Assembly: GCF_017569225.1 (NCBI RefSeq)
Contig: NZ_CP071868.1
Location: 4,154,001 to 4,218,000 of the forward strand
DNA from: Pengzhenrongella sicca
Lineage (GTDB): Bacteria > Actinomycetota > Actinomycetes > Actinomycetales > Cellulomonadaceae
DNA length: 64,000 nucleotides
Direction: 5' to 3'
Position 1 is the stretch's first letter; each line of letters opens with the position of its first letter. Position numbers and translations under genes: made by a program. The notes under the pieces are model-generated. The model did not search any database. It was not told where the DNA came from and was given only the letters and a program-made list of their open reading frames with translations. Below, one piece after another: positions 28,749 to 37,169 of this stretch.

Positions 28749-30140
28749 GTGACCACACAACGCAGTGCGCATCGCCGGGCCAGCGGAGCGATCCGGCGGC
28801 TCCGCTCGGGTCGCTGGCAGGCCCGCTACACGGGGCCGGACGGGCTCCTACGAACGCTCGGGACCTTCGAGACCAAGGGCGCAGCGGATCTCGCGCTCGC
28901 CGACGAGACCTCACGGATGTCGCGCGGCCAGTGGCACGACCCGCACCGAGGAGACGTGCAGCTCGGGGAGTGGTTCCGGGAGTGGCTCGCCTCCAGAGCC
29001 GAGATCGCGGAGAGCACCCGCGCGATCTACCAGGGTCTGCTCGACCGGTGGATCGACGCACCGCTGACTGTCGAGCGGCCGAACGGGCGGACGCGGGTGA
29101 TCCACCTGGGGGCGCAGACGTTGGGGTCGGTCACGCCTGCGGACGTGCGCACGTGGGACAGCGCGGTGCTGGCCGAGTCGACGCGGCGGGCGATCGGGAA
29201 GTTCGAGCGGGCGCGGCGGCACCCGCTTCGCGTGAACGCAGCGATCCGGGTCTGGGCGGCGGAGAACGGGTGGACGGTCGCGGCGACGGGCCGGATCGCC
29301 GCCTCGGTGCGGCAGGCTTGGCTGGAGGAGACCGGCGGTGTGCCGGCGACGGACAAGACCCCGAACCGCAACGCCGGACGAACCGAGGCCTCCCAGGCGT
29401 ACCGGTTCCTGCACACCGGCATGGCGCAGGCGGTCGAGGACGGTCTGATTGCCGCGAACCCCTGCCGGGTCAAGGGCGCGAGTCAGCGGGACTCCAAGGA
29501 CCGGACCGAACGACGGATCGCGTCGGTAGAGGAGATCTGGGCGCTGGCGGACGCGATGCCGGAGAGGTACCGGGCTTCGGTGATCGTGGCGTTCTGCAGT
29601 GGGCTCCGAGCGGGCGAGCTCTTCGCGCTGCAACGTCGGCACGTCGACCTCGAGGCTCGGACGTTGCGGGTGGAGCAGTCTTTGGCGCGGCCGGGGCTGG
29701 GCGGCGGCCCGCTCTCCTCCACCAAGACGAGGGCGGGTCGACGAGTGGTCGTCCTGCCGACGGTGGCCGTTGAGGCGCTCGCTGAGCACATGGCGCGCTT
29801 CACGCCGGCGGGCAAGGACGCGCTCGTGTTCGGCACGAGCACGGGTAAGCCGCTCGACAGCGGCCACCGGAGCGTCATGTTCGCTCGAGCCCGGACGTCC
29901 ATCGGCCGAGAAGACCTGACCTGGCACGATCAACGGCACTCGGCAATGACGATGGTTGCCGCCGCTGGTGCGACTTTGCCGGAGCTGATGCAGCGGGCCG
30001 GCCACGCGAGCGCGCGAGCTGCGCTGCATTACCAGCACGCCGCAAATGAGGCTGAGCGACGGATAGCGGACCAACTGGACGAGGTCTTGGCTCGCCATCC
30101 GACCAATCTTGCGATTAATAGGCATTCTCTAAACAATTGA
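28749..30140 (+). CDS. int: Tyrosine-type site-specific integrase
   Basis: 463 aa from GTG 28749. N-terminal AP2-like arm-binding region (GAIRRLRSGRWQARYTGPDG), a SAM-like core-binding domain about residues 70-215, and a catalytic domain with Arg in FCSGLRAGELFAL (about residue 286), the HxxR box in TWHDQRHSAM (about 396-399) and Tyr in RAALHYQH (about 427). The usual Leu of HDLRH is Gln here. It recombines the tRNA-Gly site with the element's attP. The first gene inside attL. Confidence 0.95.
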   Translation: MTTQRSAHRRASGAIRRLRSGRWQARYTGPDGLLRTLGTFETKGAADLALADETSRMSRGQWHDPHRGDVQLGEWFREWLASRAEIAESTRAIYQGLLDRWIDAPLTVERPNGRTRVIHLGAQTLGSVTPADVRTWDSAVLAESTRRAIGKFERARRHPLRVNAAIRVWAAENGWTVAATGRIAASVRQAWLEETGGVPATDKTPNRNAGRTEASQAYRFLHTGMAQAVEDGLIAANPCRVKGASQRDSKDRTERRIASVEEIWALADAMPERYRASVIVAFCSGLRAGELFALQRRHVDLEARTLRVEQSLARPGLGGGPLSSTKTRAGRRVVVLPTVAVEALAEHMARFTPAGKDALVFGTSTGKPLDSGHRSVMFARARTSIGREDLTWHDQRHSAMTMVAAAGATLPELMQRAGHASARAALHYQHAANEAERRIADQLDEVLARHPTNLAINRHSLNN

Positions 30141-30172
30141 TCGCCCTCAGCGCTACCGAGCAGCGTGCTACG

Positions 30173-30649
30173 TCAGCTTTCTGTGAATGCCTGAACCTTG
30201 AACACAAGCGCCAAATCGCGGTACCACTTGTCTGCCCCTCGGAGCGGAACGGCATGGACAATGTTGGCATGCGCAAAGTCACGCGGGTGTGGCGGCGGAT
30301 CGCCATTAGGGCATGGGTCATCGATGACCCGGAACGGATTCGGATCGGGAACATTTGATCTGGAGAAAGCCCGAATTGCTTCCACTGTGGCGGCCGCGAC
30401 TTGCCAATCCGGCCGGTCGGCCTCAATGCAGTCGGCTCGGGCCAGTCCGCCGGCTGCAAGCACCCCCTCTTGGTAGACTGAACATTCCTTATGCGTAGGC
30501 TCCGAGTCCGGTTTCGCATCCCAGCGAAACGCTGAACTTCGAAGACGTGCCGGTCGCCCTGCCTCGTCTACAGTGCACCTAGTAAGGTCGTGCGGGTTGT
30601 ATCTCCTCAGCACCAAGGCAGTCGCGATGACTTCATCCCCTTTCGCCAC
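30173..30649 (-). CDS. Cargo gene 3: hypothetical protein with SSAF/SVY motif
   Basis: 158 aa from GTG 30649, overlapping the upstream gene by 17 bases. A conserved-looking N-terminal pattern is ALVLRRYNPHDLT, then RSSAFRWDA and ECSVYQEG; many uncharacterised accessory proteins share an (S)SxAF...SVY spacing. Several charged and His residues (PPPHPRDFAHANIVHAVPL) follow. No transmembrane segment. Lower GC and AT-rich third positions set it apart from the host genes. Last of a three-gene operon in an element cargo slot. Function unknown. Confidence 0.7.
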   Translation of the reverse strand: MAKGDEVIATALVLRRYNPHDLTRCTVDEAGRPARLRSSAFRWDAKPDSEPTHKECSVYQEGVLAAGGLARADCIEADRPDWQVAAATVEAIRAFSRSNVPDPNPFRVIDDPCPNGDPPPHPRDFAHANIVHAVPLRGADKWYRDLALVFKVQAFTES

Positions 30650-31217
30650 TCAGACTCCAAGATTTCGGCCTTGCGACGATGTTTCCGCCCATAGATTTCA
30701 GCAGTTGGGCGAGTTCAGACTTGAGATCCTCAGGCAAGTTCCCAGGCGGCACTTCGGCGTCGAGCAGCACGGCGTCTGCCTTGTCCAGCGCAAGCACAAA
30801 GCACGCTCCAGATTCGTCGAATAGCGTCGACACAAGGTTTCCATCCACAAGCCACTGAATCTCAACGGACCCGCTCGGTGTGGCTCCAACCTGCGGAGTT
30901 GGCCCGTTGTCGATGACCAATGAGCGAATCATCGTTTCGAAACTCTCTAGCGCCTCGCCTGTCGGGGTTGCGTCACCCCCTGCCCGAACCGCAGCTAGAC
31001 GGGTCTTTGCAAATCTTTGCAATTCGAACGCAGACGCCTGGGTGGAAGTATTGATCACTCCCGATAGTGCAGCCGACCGATAAAGCGCTTCGTCTTCGTT
31101 TGGACGGGTCCCCGAAGAAAGAAATCTTTGCATTTCGAGTACCGCACTGCTGAGCGCCGAAGCGAACTGCGAGCGCCTAGGTCTGCTTTCAGAATCTTTC
31201 GTCGCGGAAGAGGTCAT
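30633..31217 (-). CDS. Cargo gene 2: hypothetical protein
   Basis: 194 aa. The N-terminal half is helical (ALSSAVLEMQRFLSSG, FELQRFAKTRLAAVRAGG); the C-terminal half is beta-rich (SVEIQWLVDGNLVSTLF, ACFVLALDKADAVLLD). I do not recognise a family. The ATG at 31217 overlaps the stop of cargo gene 1 by four bases and its own 3' end overlaps cargo gene 3, so the three are translationally coupled. Base composition is foreign-looking, as in its neighbours. Confidence 0.72.
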   Translation of the reverse strand: MTSSATKDSESRPRRSQFASALSSAVLEMQRFLSSGTRPNEDEALYRSAALSGVINTSTQASAFELQRFAKTRLAAVRAGGDATPTGEALESFETMIRSLVIDNGPTPQVGATPSGSVEIQWLVDGNLVSTLFDESGACFVLALDKADAVLLDAEVPPGNLPEDLKSELAQLLKSMGGNIVARPKSWSLSGERG

Positions 31218-32023
31218 TGCGGTAGCCTATTCCATGCACTTTGCTTTGACGGAGTCACAATGCTTGCAAAAGTATAGGAAGCCAGGCCATGTGCGGCGTC
31301 CATCGCGGCCTGGAGGTCTTCCTTTCCGGCATCTAGCAATACTCGAGCGGTAACTGTAAATTGGAGACGTCTGCGTTCGTCGGGTCCGAACTGCGTCTCT
31401 CCTGCAACGTGAAGTTCCGCCGTGAAGGGGTCCGACTCAGACGCCGTCACGGCCCGAGTCAACTGAAATCCCATCTGACGCGCGACTCCGGGCAAATGTT
31501 CGTTGGCGTCTTGAAATATGGTCAGGTAATCCTCAGGCCGGTCGCTTCCTGTCATCTCAACCGCATTGACGTAGGTAAACTCGGCAAGCGTCGGTCGGGG
31601 AAGCGGCCACGCATTCGCTTCGGCAAAACCGGCCATCAGATCCCAGAGGCGAAAGAGTTCTGGCCGGAGTTTCTCCTGATAGCCCGGGTACGCCCCGATC
31701 GTCTCGCTTTTCCGCCAATTCAGAATCAGCCGGTCAGCCTGCGTCTGAACCAAAAGGCCGTTTTCGACTGCCGCCGCCCATACTCGCTTTGGCGCCTCTC
31801 CGATGAAGAACATATTCTGCGGTACATTGCCTACGGGAGTCGGCGGCGCGCCCGGTACGTCGCTCACATTCGGATAATCGGCATCCCAGACTTCTTGCAG
31901 TCGCATCAGCCGATATAGATCGAGGCCTTCAATCGGCGCGAATTCGAGAGCCATCGCCGATTCGATCACTGGCGGGTTCGCGAATTTCGGATGGTGTTTG
32001 GGCTGATACCAGGCTGCCAACAT
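31214..32023 (-). CDS. Cargo gene 1: TIGR04255-like protein
   Basis: 269 aa. The N-terminus KFANPPVIESAMALEFAPIE fits the TIGR04255 signature (a Pro-Pro-Ile-Val-Glu-Ala type opening followed by a beta strand). The C-terminus has a long helix then DAAHGLASYTFASIVT and a terminal Trp, again as in that family. Members are sporadic across bacteria with no established activity. First gene of the three-gene operon. GC is clearly below the host average. The assignment rests on remembered family features, not a search. Confidence 0.68.
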   Translation of the reverse strand: MLAAWYQPKHHPKFANPPVIESAMALEFAPIEGLDLYRLMRLQEVWDADYPNVSDVPGAPPTPVGNVPQNMFFIGEAPKRVWAAAVENGLLVQTQADRLILNWRKSETIGAYPGYQEKLRPELFRLWDLMAGFAEANAWPLPRPTLAEFTYVNAVEMTGSDRPEDYLTIFQDANEHLPGVARQMGFQLTRAVTASESDPFTAELHVAGETQFGPDERRRLQFTVTARVLLDAGKEDLQAAMDAAHGLASYTFASIVTPSKQSAWNRLPQ

Positions 32024-32531
32024 GGCGTGATCTTAGGCTCTTGAGTGGCGCCAGCAACAGCCAACGCGCTCGGCGGCCGGGTGACAAGGTGTCGATTGCG
32101 TAGGTGGCTGCTCGAGCTCCGAGTGAACAGAGGGAAGTGGTTACAGGCATTCCCTCAGTTCACTCGTCTTGCACGCTGTGCTCGAACGACGCTGACGCGG
32201 GCGGGATGACGGAACCCGATCCGCCGTCATCGACGGCCGATCCGTGCGCGCGCCGTCGTCGGCCCCGTCATTGCAGGCGACATCGACATGCCCCGACTTC
32301 GACCCGGCGGCTGACGCCCCAGTCGCACGCGCCGTCGTGCTCGCTCGGGCTCGCGGGCGACGTCGAGCGCGCGCGGCCCTCCGACTCACTGGCCCGAGGT
32401 GCTTGAGATCCGAGAAGGCACGGTCGGGTTCGCCGCCCGCGTAGACGGTTCCGCTCGCTGCCTCGCGTGTTGCAGCCAATTCCGCGTACCTGCTCCTAGA
32501 GCGACTCCGGCGGGAGGGGAGGTAGAGGTCG
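32024..32531. other. Intergenic region with candidate oriT inverted repeat
   Basis: No convincing gene is visible in these 508 bases. It separates the leftward cargo operon from the rightward relaxase and so should hold both promoters. A strong inverted repeat lies at 32121-32165: arms GAGTGAACAGAGGGA and TCCCTCAGTTCACTC pair at 14 of 15 positions around a 15-base loop. Location about 370 bases before a MobF relaxase gene makes it a candidate origin of transfer; a terminator or operator is also possible. Confidence 0.55.
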
Positions 32532-35486
32532 ATGATGTCGGTGCACAAGCTCACCGGACGCGATGGCGTGCGCTACCTGACCCGCCAGGTCGCTGCCGGC
32601 GACGTCCCGCTGGAGCCGGGCGCGTCACTGACGGCGTACTACGACCAGACCGGCAACCCGCCAGGGCGCTGGTACGGCTCCGGCCTCGCCGGTCTCGGCG
32701 ACGGAACGTCGCACAAGCTCCTGCCCGGGGCGCCGGTGAGCGAGGACGCGATGCTCGCCGTGTTCGGCAAGGGCCACGACCCCCTCACCGGCGAGCCCCT
32801 CGGGCGCCCGTTCCCCCAGCACACCCAACCGTCTCCGACCGCCGACGGCGCGGCCACGGCATCCAGGAGACCGGCGCCGCGGGCGGTGGTCGGGTTCGAT
32901 CTGACCTTCACGGCACCGAAGTCGGTGTCGGTGCTGTGGGCGTTGGCCGATGACGCGACCCGGCAGAAGATTCACGCCGCCCACAGGGCTGCCCTGGCCT
33001 CGGCGCTGGAGTTCGTCGAAGCCAAGGTGGTCCGGACCAGGGTCGGGGCCGGGGGTCGCCGACAGATCCGCACGAACGGGATGCTCGCGGCCGCATTCGA
33101 GCACTTCGACACCCGCGCCGGGGACCCGAACCTGCACACCCACGTCGTCATCGCGAACAAGACCCAGGGCCCCGACGGGCAGTGGCGGTCTCTCGACGGG
33201 AAGACCGTCCTGGCCGCAGCCGTGACTGTGTCCGAGTTCTACGACACCGTTCTGGCCGACGAGCTCACCCGCCGGCTCCCCCTCGAGTGGGAGATGCGCG
33301 ACCGCGGGGAGCGGCGCAACCCGGCGTTCGAGATCACCGGCATCGGCGAGGACCTGCTCGCGGAGTTCTCCACCCGGTCCGGACAGATCCACGACGCCGA
33401 GCTCACCTGGGCCGCCGACTTCCACTCCACCCACGGGCGGGCGCCGTCGCGCACGGAGACGATCAGGGCTCGGCAGCACTTCACCGTCGCCACCCGCCCA
33501 CCCAAGACGCTGCACCGGCTCAGCGACCTCTTCACGGAGTGGGCGAACCGGGCACGGGTCCTGACCGGGCTGGCGCCCCGTGACCTGGCGACCCGGGCGC
33601 TACGAGGCCAGTACGGGCGCGCACTGCGGGCCCGCGACGTCGGCCCCGAAGTCCGCGCTGCCCTGGTCGCTCAGACGATCGCCGACGTCTCCGAGCGGCG
33701 GTCGGTCTGGACCACGTGGAACCTCGGCGCCGCCGCACTGCGCTCCTCCAAGCTGCTGCGGATGGCCGACCCCGCCGAGCGGCGAACCCTGCTCAACGAC
33801 ATCACCGGCGCGGCCGCGAAGACCTGCATCCAGCTGGACGACACGAGGGATCCGGAGTCTCGGCGGATGGGTGAGGAGCTGTACACCTCCGTCGAGCTGC
33901 TCGAGGCGGAGAAGGTGCTCCTCGACGCCGCCGAAACCACCGGAGCCCCGCGGCGGACCTCGTACGACCTGCAACGACCGGACGTCCAGCGGAGCATGGC
34001 CCGGCTCGAGGGACTGGCGGCCGACCAGCGGGCCGCGGTGGAGGCGATCCTCACCTCCGGACTCGTCCTCGACGCCCTTGTCGGAGCCGCCGGATCGGGC
34101 AAGACCACCACCATGGCCGCGCTGACATCCTGCTGGACGAGGAACATCGGACCCGTCGTTGGGCTGGCCCCGTCCGCGTCGGCCGCACACACTCTGACCA
34201 AAGCGCTCGACGCGCCGTGCGAGACGACCGCGAAATGGTTGTGGGAATCGACCGGCACCGGCGCCGCGACCCGCGCCGTCGCGTTCGCCCGCCTCGAGGA
34301 GCTGAAGCCTGCCGCCACCAGCTACGGCGAGCTGGAACGAATCCGGCGCGCCCAAGAGCGGCTGCGCGCCGACCAGGACCAGTGGCACCTCACGCCCGGG
34401 CAGCTCGTCATCGTCGACGAGGCCTCTCTTGCCGACACCCGCACCCTCGCCGCCCTCGTCACCCAAGCCGAGGCCGCACAGACGAAGGTGTTGCTCGTCG
34501 GGGACCACCTGCAACGCGGATCCGTCGACGCCGGAGGGGCGTTCGGGATGCTCGCCCGCCGCGGCCCCACCGCCGAGCTCACCACCCTGTGGCGGTTCAC
34601 CCACGCCTGGGAAGCCCGCGCCAGTCTCGAGCTCCGCCACGCCCAGCCCACCGCCCTGGACGCGTACCAGGCACACGGCGCAATCAGCACTGGGACCAGC
34701 GAGCAGATGCTCAGCGACTCCCTGGCCGCCGCCACCACCGCCCGCGAGAACGGCCGAGTCGCCATCCTGCAAGCAGTCGACAACCGCACCGTCAACGCCC
34801 TCAACGCCCGGGCGCACGCCGACGGCGTCCTCGCCGGCACGATCACCGGTCGCGGCGTCACCCTCGGCGACGGGCTCACCGCCGGGGTCGGGGACCGGAT
34901 CGTCACCCGCCGCAACAACCGCCGCCTGCGCACTCCCGACGGGTACGTGCGCAACGGCTCCTTCTGGGACATCACCGCGGTCCTGCCCGGCGGCGCGATC
35001 CTCGCCCGACCCGCCCCGCAAGGCGGCACCGGCTCGCCCGACCAGCCGAGCGTGCGATTGCCAGCGTCGTACGTCCGGGTGCACGTCGACCTCGGCTACG
35101 CCACCACCACCGCCCGCACCCAAGGCATGACCGTCGACGAGACCCACACCATCGCCGCCGCCGGCATGGGCCGCGAGGACCTGTACGTCGCGATGAGCCG
35201 CGGCTCCGACCTCAACAGGGTCTACGTCCTCACCGACACCCACGACGACGACTGCGTCCCCCGCGCCGGTGAGGCACCGTCCGGCCGAAACGTTCTTGAC
35301 CAGATCCTCGCCACCAGCCATGTCGAGCTCACGGCTACCGAGACCTGGGCTGCGAACCACCCCGATGCGCCCGTTCCGATTCTGGCGACGAGGGCGAGCA
35401 GCGAGCCGGGGCTGAGCCGTTCCACCCACCGTCTGTCCCAGCCCACGCCGGTACCGGTCCGCGACGGACCGGTCCTTGGAATCTGA
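32532..35486 (+). CDS. MobF-family conjugative relaxase-helicase (TraA-like)
   Basis: 984 aa. An N-terminal TrwC relaxase domain (about residues 1-310) starts MMSVHKLTGRDGVRYL, contains a Tyr-Tyr pair (LTAYYDQTG) likely to supply the catalytic tyrosine, FDLTFTAPKSVSVLWAL, and the HUH metal motif in NLHTHVVIANK (about 200). A helicase domain follows with Walker A GAAGSGKTTTM (about 520), Walker B VIVDEASLAD and the late motif VHVDLGYATTTARTQGMTVD. It nicks oriT and unwinds the transferred strand. Start has a good upstream GGAGGGGAGG. Size is at the short end for the family, ending soon after the helicase. Confidence 0.93.
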   Translation: MMSVHKLTGRDGVRYLTRQVAAGDVPLEPGASLTAYYDQTGNPPGRWYGSGLAGLGDGTSHKLLPGAPVSEDAMLAVFGKGHDPLTGEPLGRPFPQHTQPSPTADGAATASRRPAPRAVVGFDLTFTAPKSVSVLWALADDATRQKIHAAHRAALASALEFVEAKVVRTRVGAGGRRQIRTNGMLAAAFEHFDTRAGDPNLHTHVVIANKTQGPDGQWRSLDGKTVLAAAVTVSEFYDTVLADELTRRLPLEWEMRDRGERRNPAFEITGIGEDLLAEFSTRSGQIHDAELTWAADFHSTHGRAPSRTETIRARQHFTVATRPPKTLHRLSDLFTEWANRARVLTGLAPRDLATRALRGQYGRALRARDVGPEVRAALVAQTIADVSERRSVWTTWNLGAAALRSSKLLRMADPAERRTLLNDITGAAAKTCIQLDDTRDPESRRMGEELYTSVELLEAEKVLLDAAETTGAPRRTSYDLQRPDVQRSMARLEGLAADQRAAVEAILTSGLVLDALVGAAGSGKTTTMAALTSCWTRNIGPVVGLAPSASAAHTLTKALDAPCETTAKWLWESTGTGAATRAVAFARLEELKPAATSYGELERIRRAQERLRADQDQWHLTPGQLVIVDEASLADTRTLAALVTQAEAAQTKVLLVGDHLQRGSVDAGGAFGMLARRGPTAELTTLWRFTHAWEARASLELRHAQPTALDAYQAHGAISTGTSEQMLSDSLAAATTARENGRVAILQAVDNRTVNALNARAHADGVLAGTITGRGVTLGDGLTAGVGDRIVTRRNNRRLRTPDGYVRNGSFWDITAVLPGGAILARPAPQGGTGSPDQPSVRLPASYVRVHVDLGYATTTARTQGMTVDETHTIAAAGMGREDLYVAMSRGSDLNRVYVLTDTHDDDCVPRAGEAPSGRNVLDQILATSHVELTATETWAANHPDAPVPILATRASSEPGLSRSTHRLSQPTPVPVRDGPVLGI

Positions 35487-35518
35487 CCCGCCCGACCGAA
35501 GCAGAGAGAAGGAGCGCC

Positions 35519-35743
35519 ATGACCTCCACCATCGCCGATCCGTCGCGGTCGGAGTTCCTAACCGTCTCCGAGGCGGCCGAAGATCTGCGCGTGACAGAGC
35601 GCTTCATCCGCAAGCTCATCGCCACGGGCGACCTGAGCGCGGTCAAGGTCGGGAGCCGGTTGGTACGCATCCGACGCGCCAGCTTGGAGGACATCCTGAG
35701 GCCGGTGCGAATCGTTCCTCAAAGTCCGAGGCGTCTGAGCTAG
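35519..35743 (+). CDS. xis: Excisionase-like small HTH protein
   Basis: 74 aa, a winged-helix excisionase/MerR-like DNA-binding fold: FLTVSEAAEDLRVTERFIRK then GDLSAVKVGSRLVRIRRASL. This is the standard pattern of the excisionase-family DNA-binding domain. ATG 35519 follows AAGGAG. In this element it is the best candidate for directing excision by the tyrosine integrase, though such proteins can also be transcription regulators. Confidence 0.82.
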   Translation: MTSTIADPSRSEFLTVSEAAEDLRVTERFIRKLIATGDLSAVKVGSRLVRIRRASLEDILRPVRIVPQSPRRLS

Positions 35744-35831
35744 CACCCTAGATGCGTCGCGCGTCGCGCCAGCTTCTGTCAGCAGTGGCTGCAACGATGC
35801 ATCGTCCGAACAAGACCGGCGAGGAGTAGAC

Positions 35832-36500
35832 GTGCCAGAGACATGGGTTCAGGTCGCCATAGTCTTGACGGTCGTGATGCCCGGCTTTGTGTACCAGGTA
35901 AGCCGCCGACGGGTGGGCGGCCCCGACCCCGACGAGAGAGAGTTCGGCGTCCGCGTGCTCCGCGCTATCGCGGCCAGCGCAGTCTTCGCAGGGCTCTACG
36001 CGGTGATCCTTGGACCGAAGGTTGTCTCGTACGCGCGCGATCCGTCGGAAGCCCTTGTTGACGTGCAACTGATTGGCGTCGGGTTTCTCGTGACGGTCGT
36101 GGCCATCCCGTGGCTCACGGCTCGCGTCGTCTTCTATGTACGCACCGCGCGGTGGTTCGTGGCCGCGGCCGATTGGACGCTCGACCGACTGAGGCTGCGA
36201 CGGCCGTGGAACCCCACGCCGAGCGCTTGGGACTTCGCCTTCGAAAAGGCCAAACCCGGGTGGGTCCGGGTGCGCCTCTCCGACGGATCATGGGTCGGCG
36301 GTTGGTTCGCGGACCACTCCTTCGCGAGTTCGTTTCCCGAACCGCAGGAGCTCTACCTCGAGGTCGGGTATGTGATGGACACTGACGGCAAGTTCACGGA
36401 CGACATCTCCGCCCCCGCTGGCATGATCATCAGATGTCAGGAGGCTGTTGTCGTGGACTTCATCCCCGCGGACACTGACAATGGAGAGGAGGAGGCGTGA
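35832..36500 (+). CDS. DUF6338 family membrane protein
   Basis: 222 aa from GTG 35832. Three N-terminal membrane helices: QVAIVLTVVMPGFVYQVSRR, AIAASAVFAGLYAVILG and LIGVGFLVTVVAIPWL. The cytosolic C-terminal half has the DUF6338 signature SAWDFAFEKAKPGWVRVRL, then DGSWVGGWFADHSFASSFPE and a Tyr-rich strand pair. The stop overlaps the ATG of a tiny downstream gene (ATGA). Function unknown; it is often carried by accessory DNA. Confidence 0.82.
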   Translation: MPETWVQVAIVLTVVMPGFVYQVSRRRVGGPDPDEREFGVRVLRAIAASAVFAGLYAVILGPKVVSYARDPSEALVDVQLIGVGFLVTVVAIPWLTARVVFYVRTARWFVAAADWTLDRLRLRRPWNPTPSAWDFAFEKAKPGWVRVRLSDGSWVGGWFADHSFASSFPEPQELYLEVGYVMDTDGKFTDDISAPAGMIIRCQEAVVVDFIPADTDNGEEEA

Positions 36501-36652
36501 TGGCCAAGCAAGCAGCGAGCGGGACGCGCACAGCGGGCAGATGGGTGGCCCCTTCCAAAGGCGGTTACTCGGCTGAGTCGAGCTCCGGGACGTCAGTCAA
36601 GCGTCCACCGACTGCGCCGAAGAACGGTGCATCCGCGTCAGGGAAGTCTTGA
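36500..36652 (+). CDS. Tiny gene 1 after DUF6338 (50 aa)
   Basis: Starts at the A of the ATGA overlap with the DUF6338 stop, behind a strong GGAGGAGG. Encodes a 50-residue basic, Ser/Pro/Gly-rich peptide beginning MAKQAASGTRTAGRW and containing SKGGYSAESS and VKRPPTAPKNG, ending in GKS. No helix, signal peptide or membrane segment. Its coupling to DUF6338 argues that it is real. I believe tiny Gly-Tyr/Pro-Pro peptides commonly follow DUF6338 genes, but that is memory, not a search. Confidence 0.75.
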   Translation: MAKQAASGTRTAGRWVAPSKGGYSAESSSGTSVKRPPTAPKNGASASGKS

Positions 36653-36654
36653 CA

Positions 36655-36819
36655 GTGGACTGGGGTAGGCAGGTCCGAGGCCATCCTGATCAGTCCAAGT
36701 CGGAGTCGGACCAATCGAGCTTGACGGCGGGCTATGTGCCCGTCGCCCGGGTAACCCCCGCCCGTCGACCTCCGCCACCCAAGTCAACACCCGCGTCACC
36801 TCCTACTGCGAAGAAGTGA
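36655..36819 (+). CDS. Tiny gene 2 after DUF6338 (54 aa)
   Basis: GTG 36655 lies two bases after the stop of tiny gene 1. The 54-residue product starts VDWGRQVRGHPDQSKSES and its second half reads GYVPVARVTPARRPPPPKS then TPASPPTAKK. The C-terminal half aligns with tiny gene 3: Gly-aromatic-x-Pro, Thr-Pro-x-Arg-Pro-Pro, Ser-Thr-Pro-Ala-Ser and a final Lys-Lys. The peptide should be disordered. Confidence 0.65.
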   Translation: MDWGRQVRGHPDQSKSESDQSSLTAGYVPVARVTPARRPPPPKSTPASPPTAKK

Positions 36820-36824
36820 AGGCA

Positions 36825-36953
36825 ATGGCCGACGAGAGCCACCGACCCAGCGATCGTCCAGGTTACGAAGAGAAGGGCTGGACGCCGACCGCTGCAACGC
36901 CCCAGCGCCCACCGGCGCCGACATCCACGCCTGCGAGCCAACCAAAGAAGTAG
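36825..36953 (+). CDS. Tiny gene 3 after DUF6338 (42 aa)
   Basis: ATG 36825, six bases after the stop of tiny gene 2, with GAAGG upstream. Product MADESHRPSDRPGYEEKGW then TPTAATPQRPPAPTSTPAS and ending QPKK. It shares the Gly-aromatic-x-Pro, Pro-Pro and STPAS...KK pattern with tiny gene 2, so the two look like a tandem duplication. The three tiny genes and DUF6338 form one tight transcription unit. Confidence 0.65.
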   Translation: MADESHRPSDRPGYEEKGWTPTAATPQRPPAPTSTPASQPKK

Positions 36954-37038
36954 TAGGCCGGCCGAGTAGTAGTCGCCACCGCCCTTCCAGCACGCCCCTA
37001 CGGTTCTCAATCCGTTCAAAACGCGTGCTATCAGCGCC

Positions 37039-37064
37039 TTATGGCATGCCATAACGTGCCATAA
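37039..37064. promoter_or_regulatory. Putative arm site near attR, with 16-bp palindrome
   Basis: TTATGGCATGCCATAA is a perfect palindrome at 37039-37054, directly followed by CGTGCCATAA. This gives three GCCATAA half-sites and repeats the TGCCATAACGTGCCAT string found just inside attL (28712-28727). Likely binding sites of the integrase or excisionase. Confidence 0.55.
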
Positions 37065-37169
37065 GGGGGTTCAGAATCGTGCTTTTCGGTTCATCTTCGT
37101 GTACCCTCAAAACCGCCTGACCTGCACTTATACCCCTGCGACCAGGGCGAAAATCGCGCAACAGCGTAG

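Noticed and set aside
28502-29773. 423-codon plus frame over tRNA-Gly and the integrase
   Set aside because: Shadow of the integrase in another frame, running through the tRNA.
32141-32554. 137-codon minus frame before the relaxase
   Set aside because: Low-complexity Arg/Ser composition and overlap with the relaxase start and inverted repeat.
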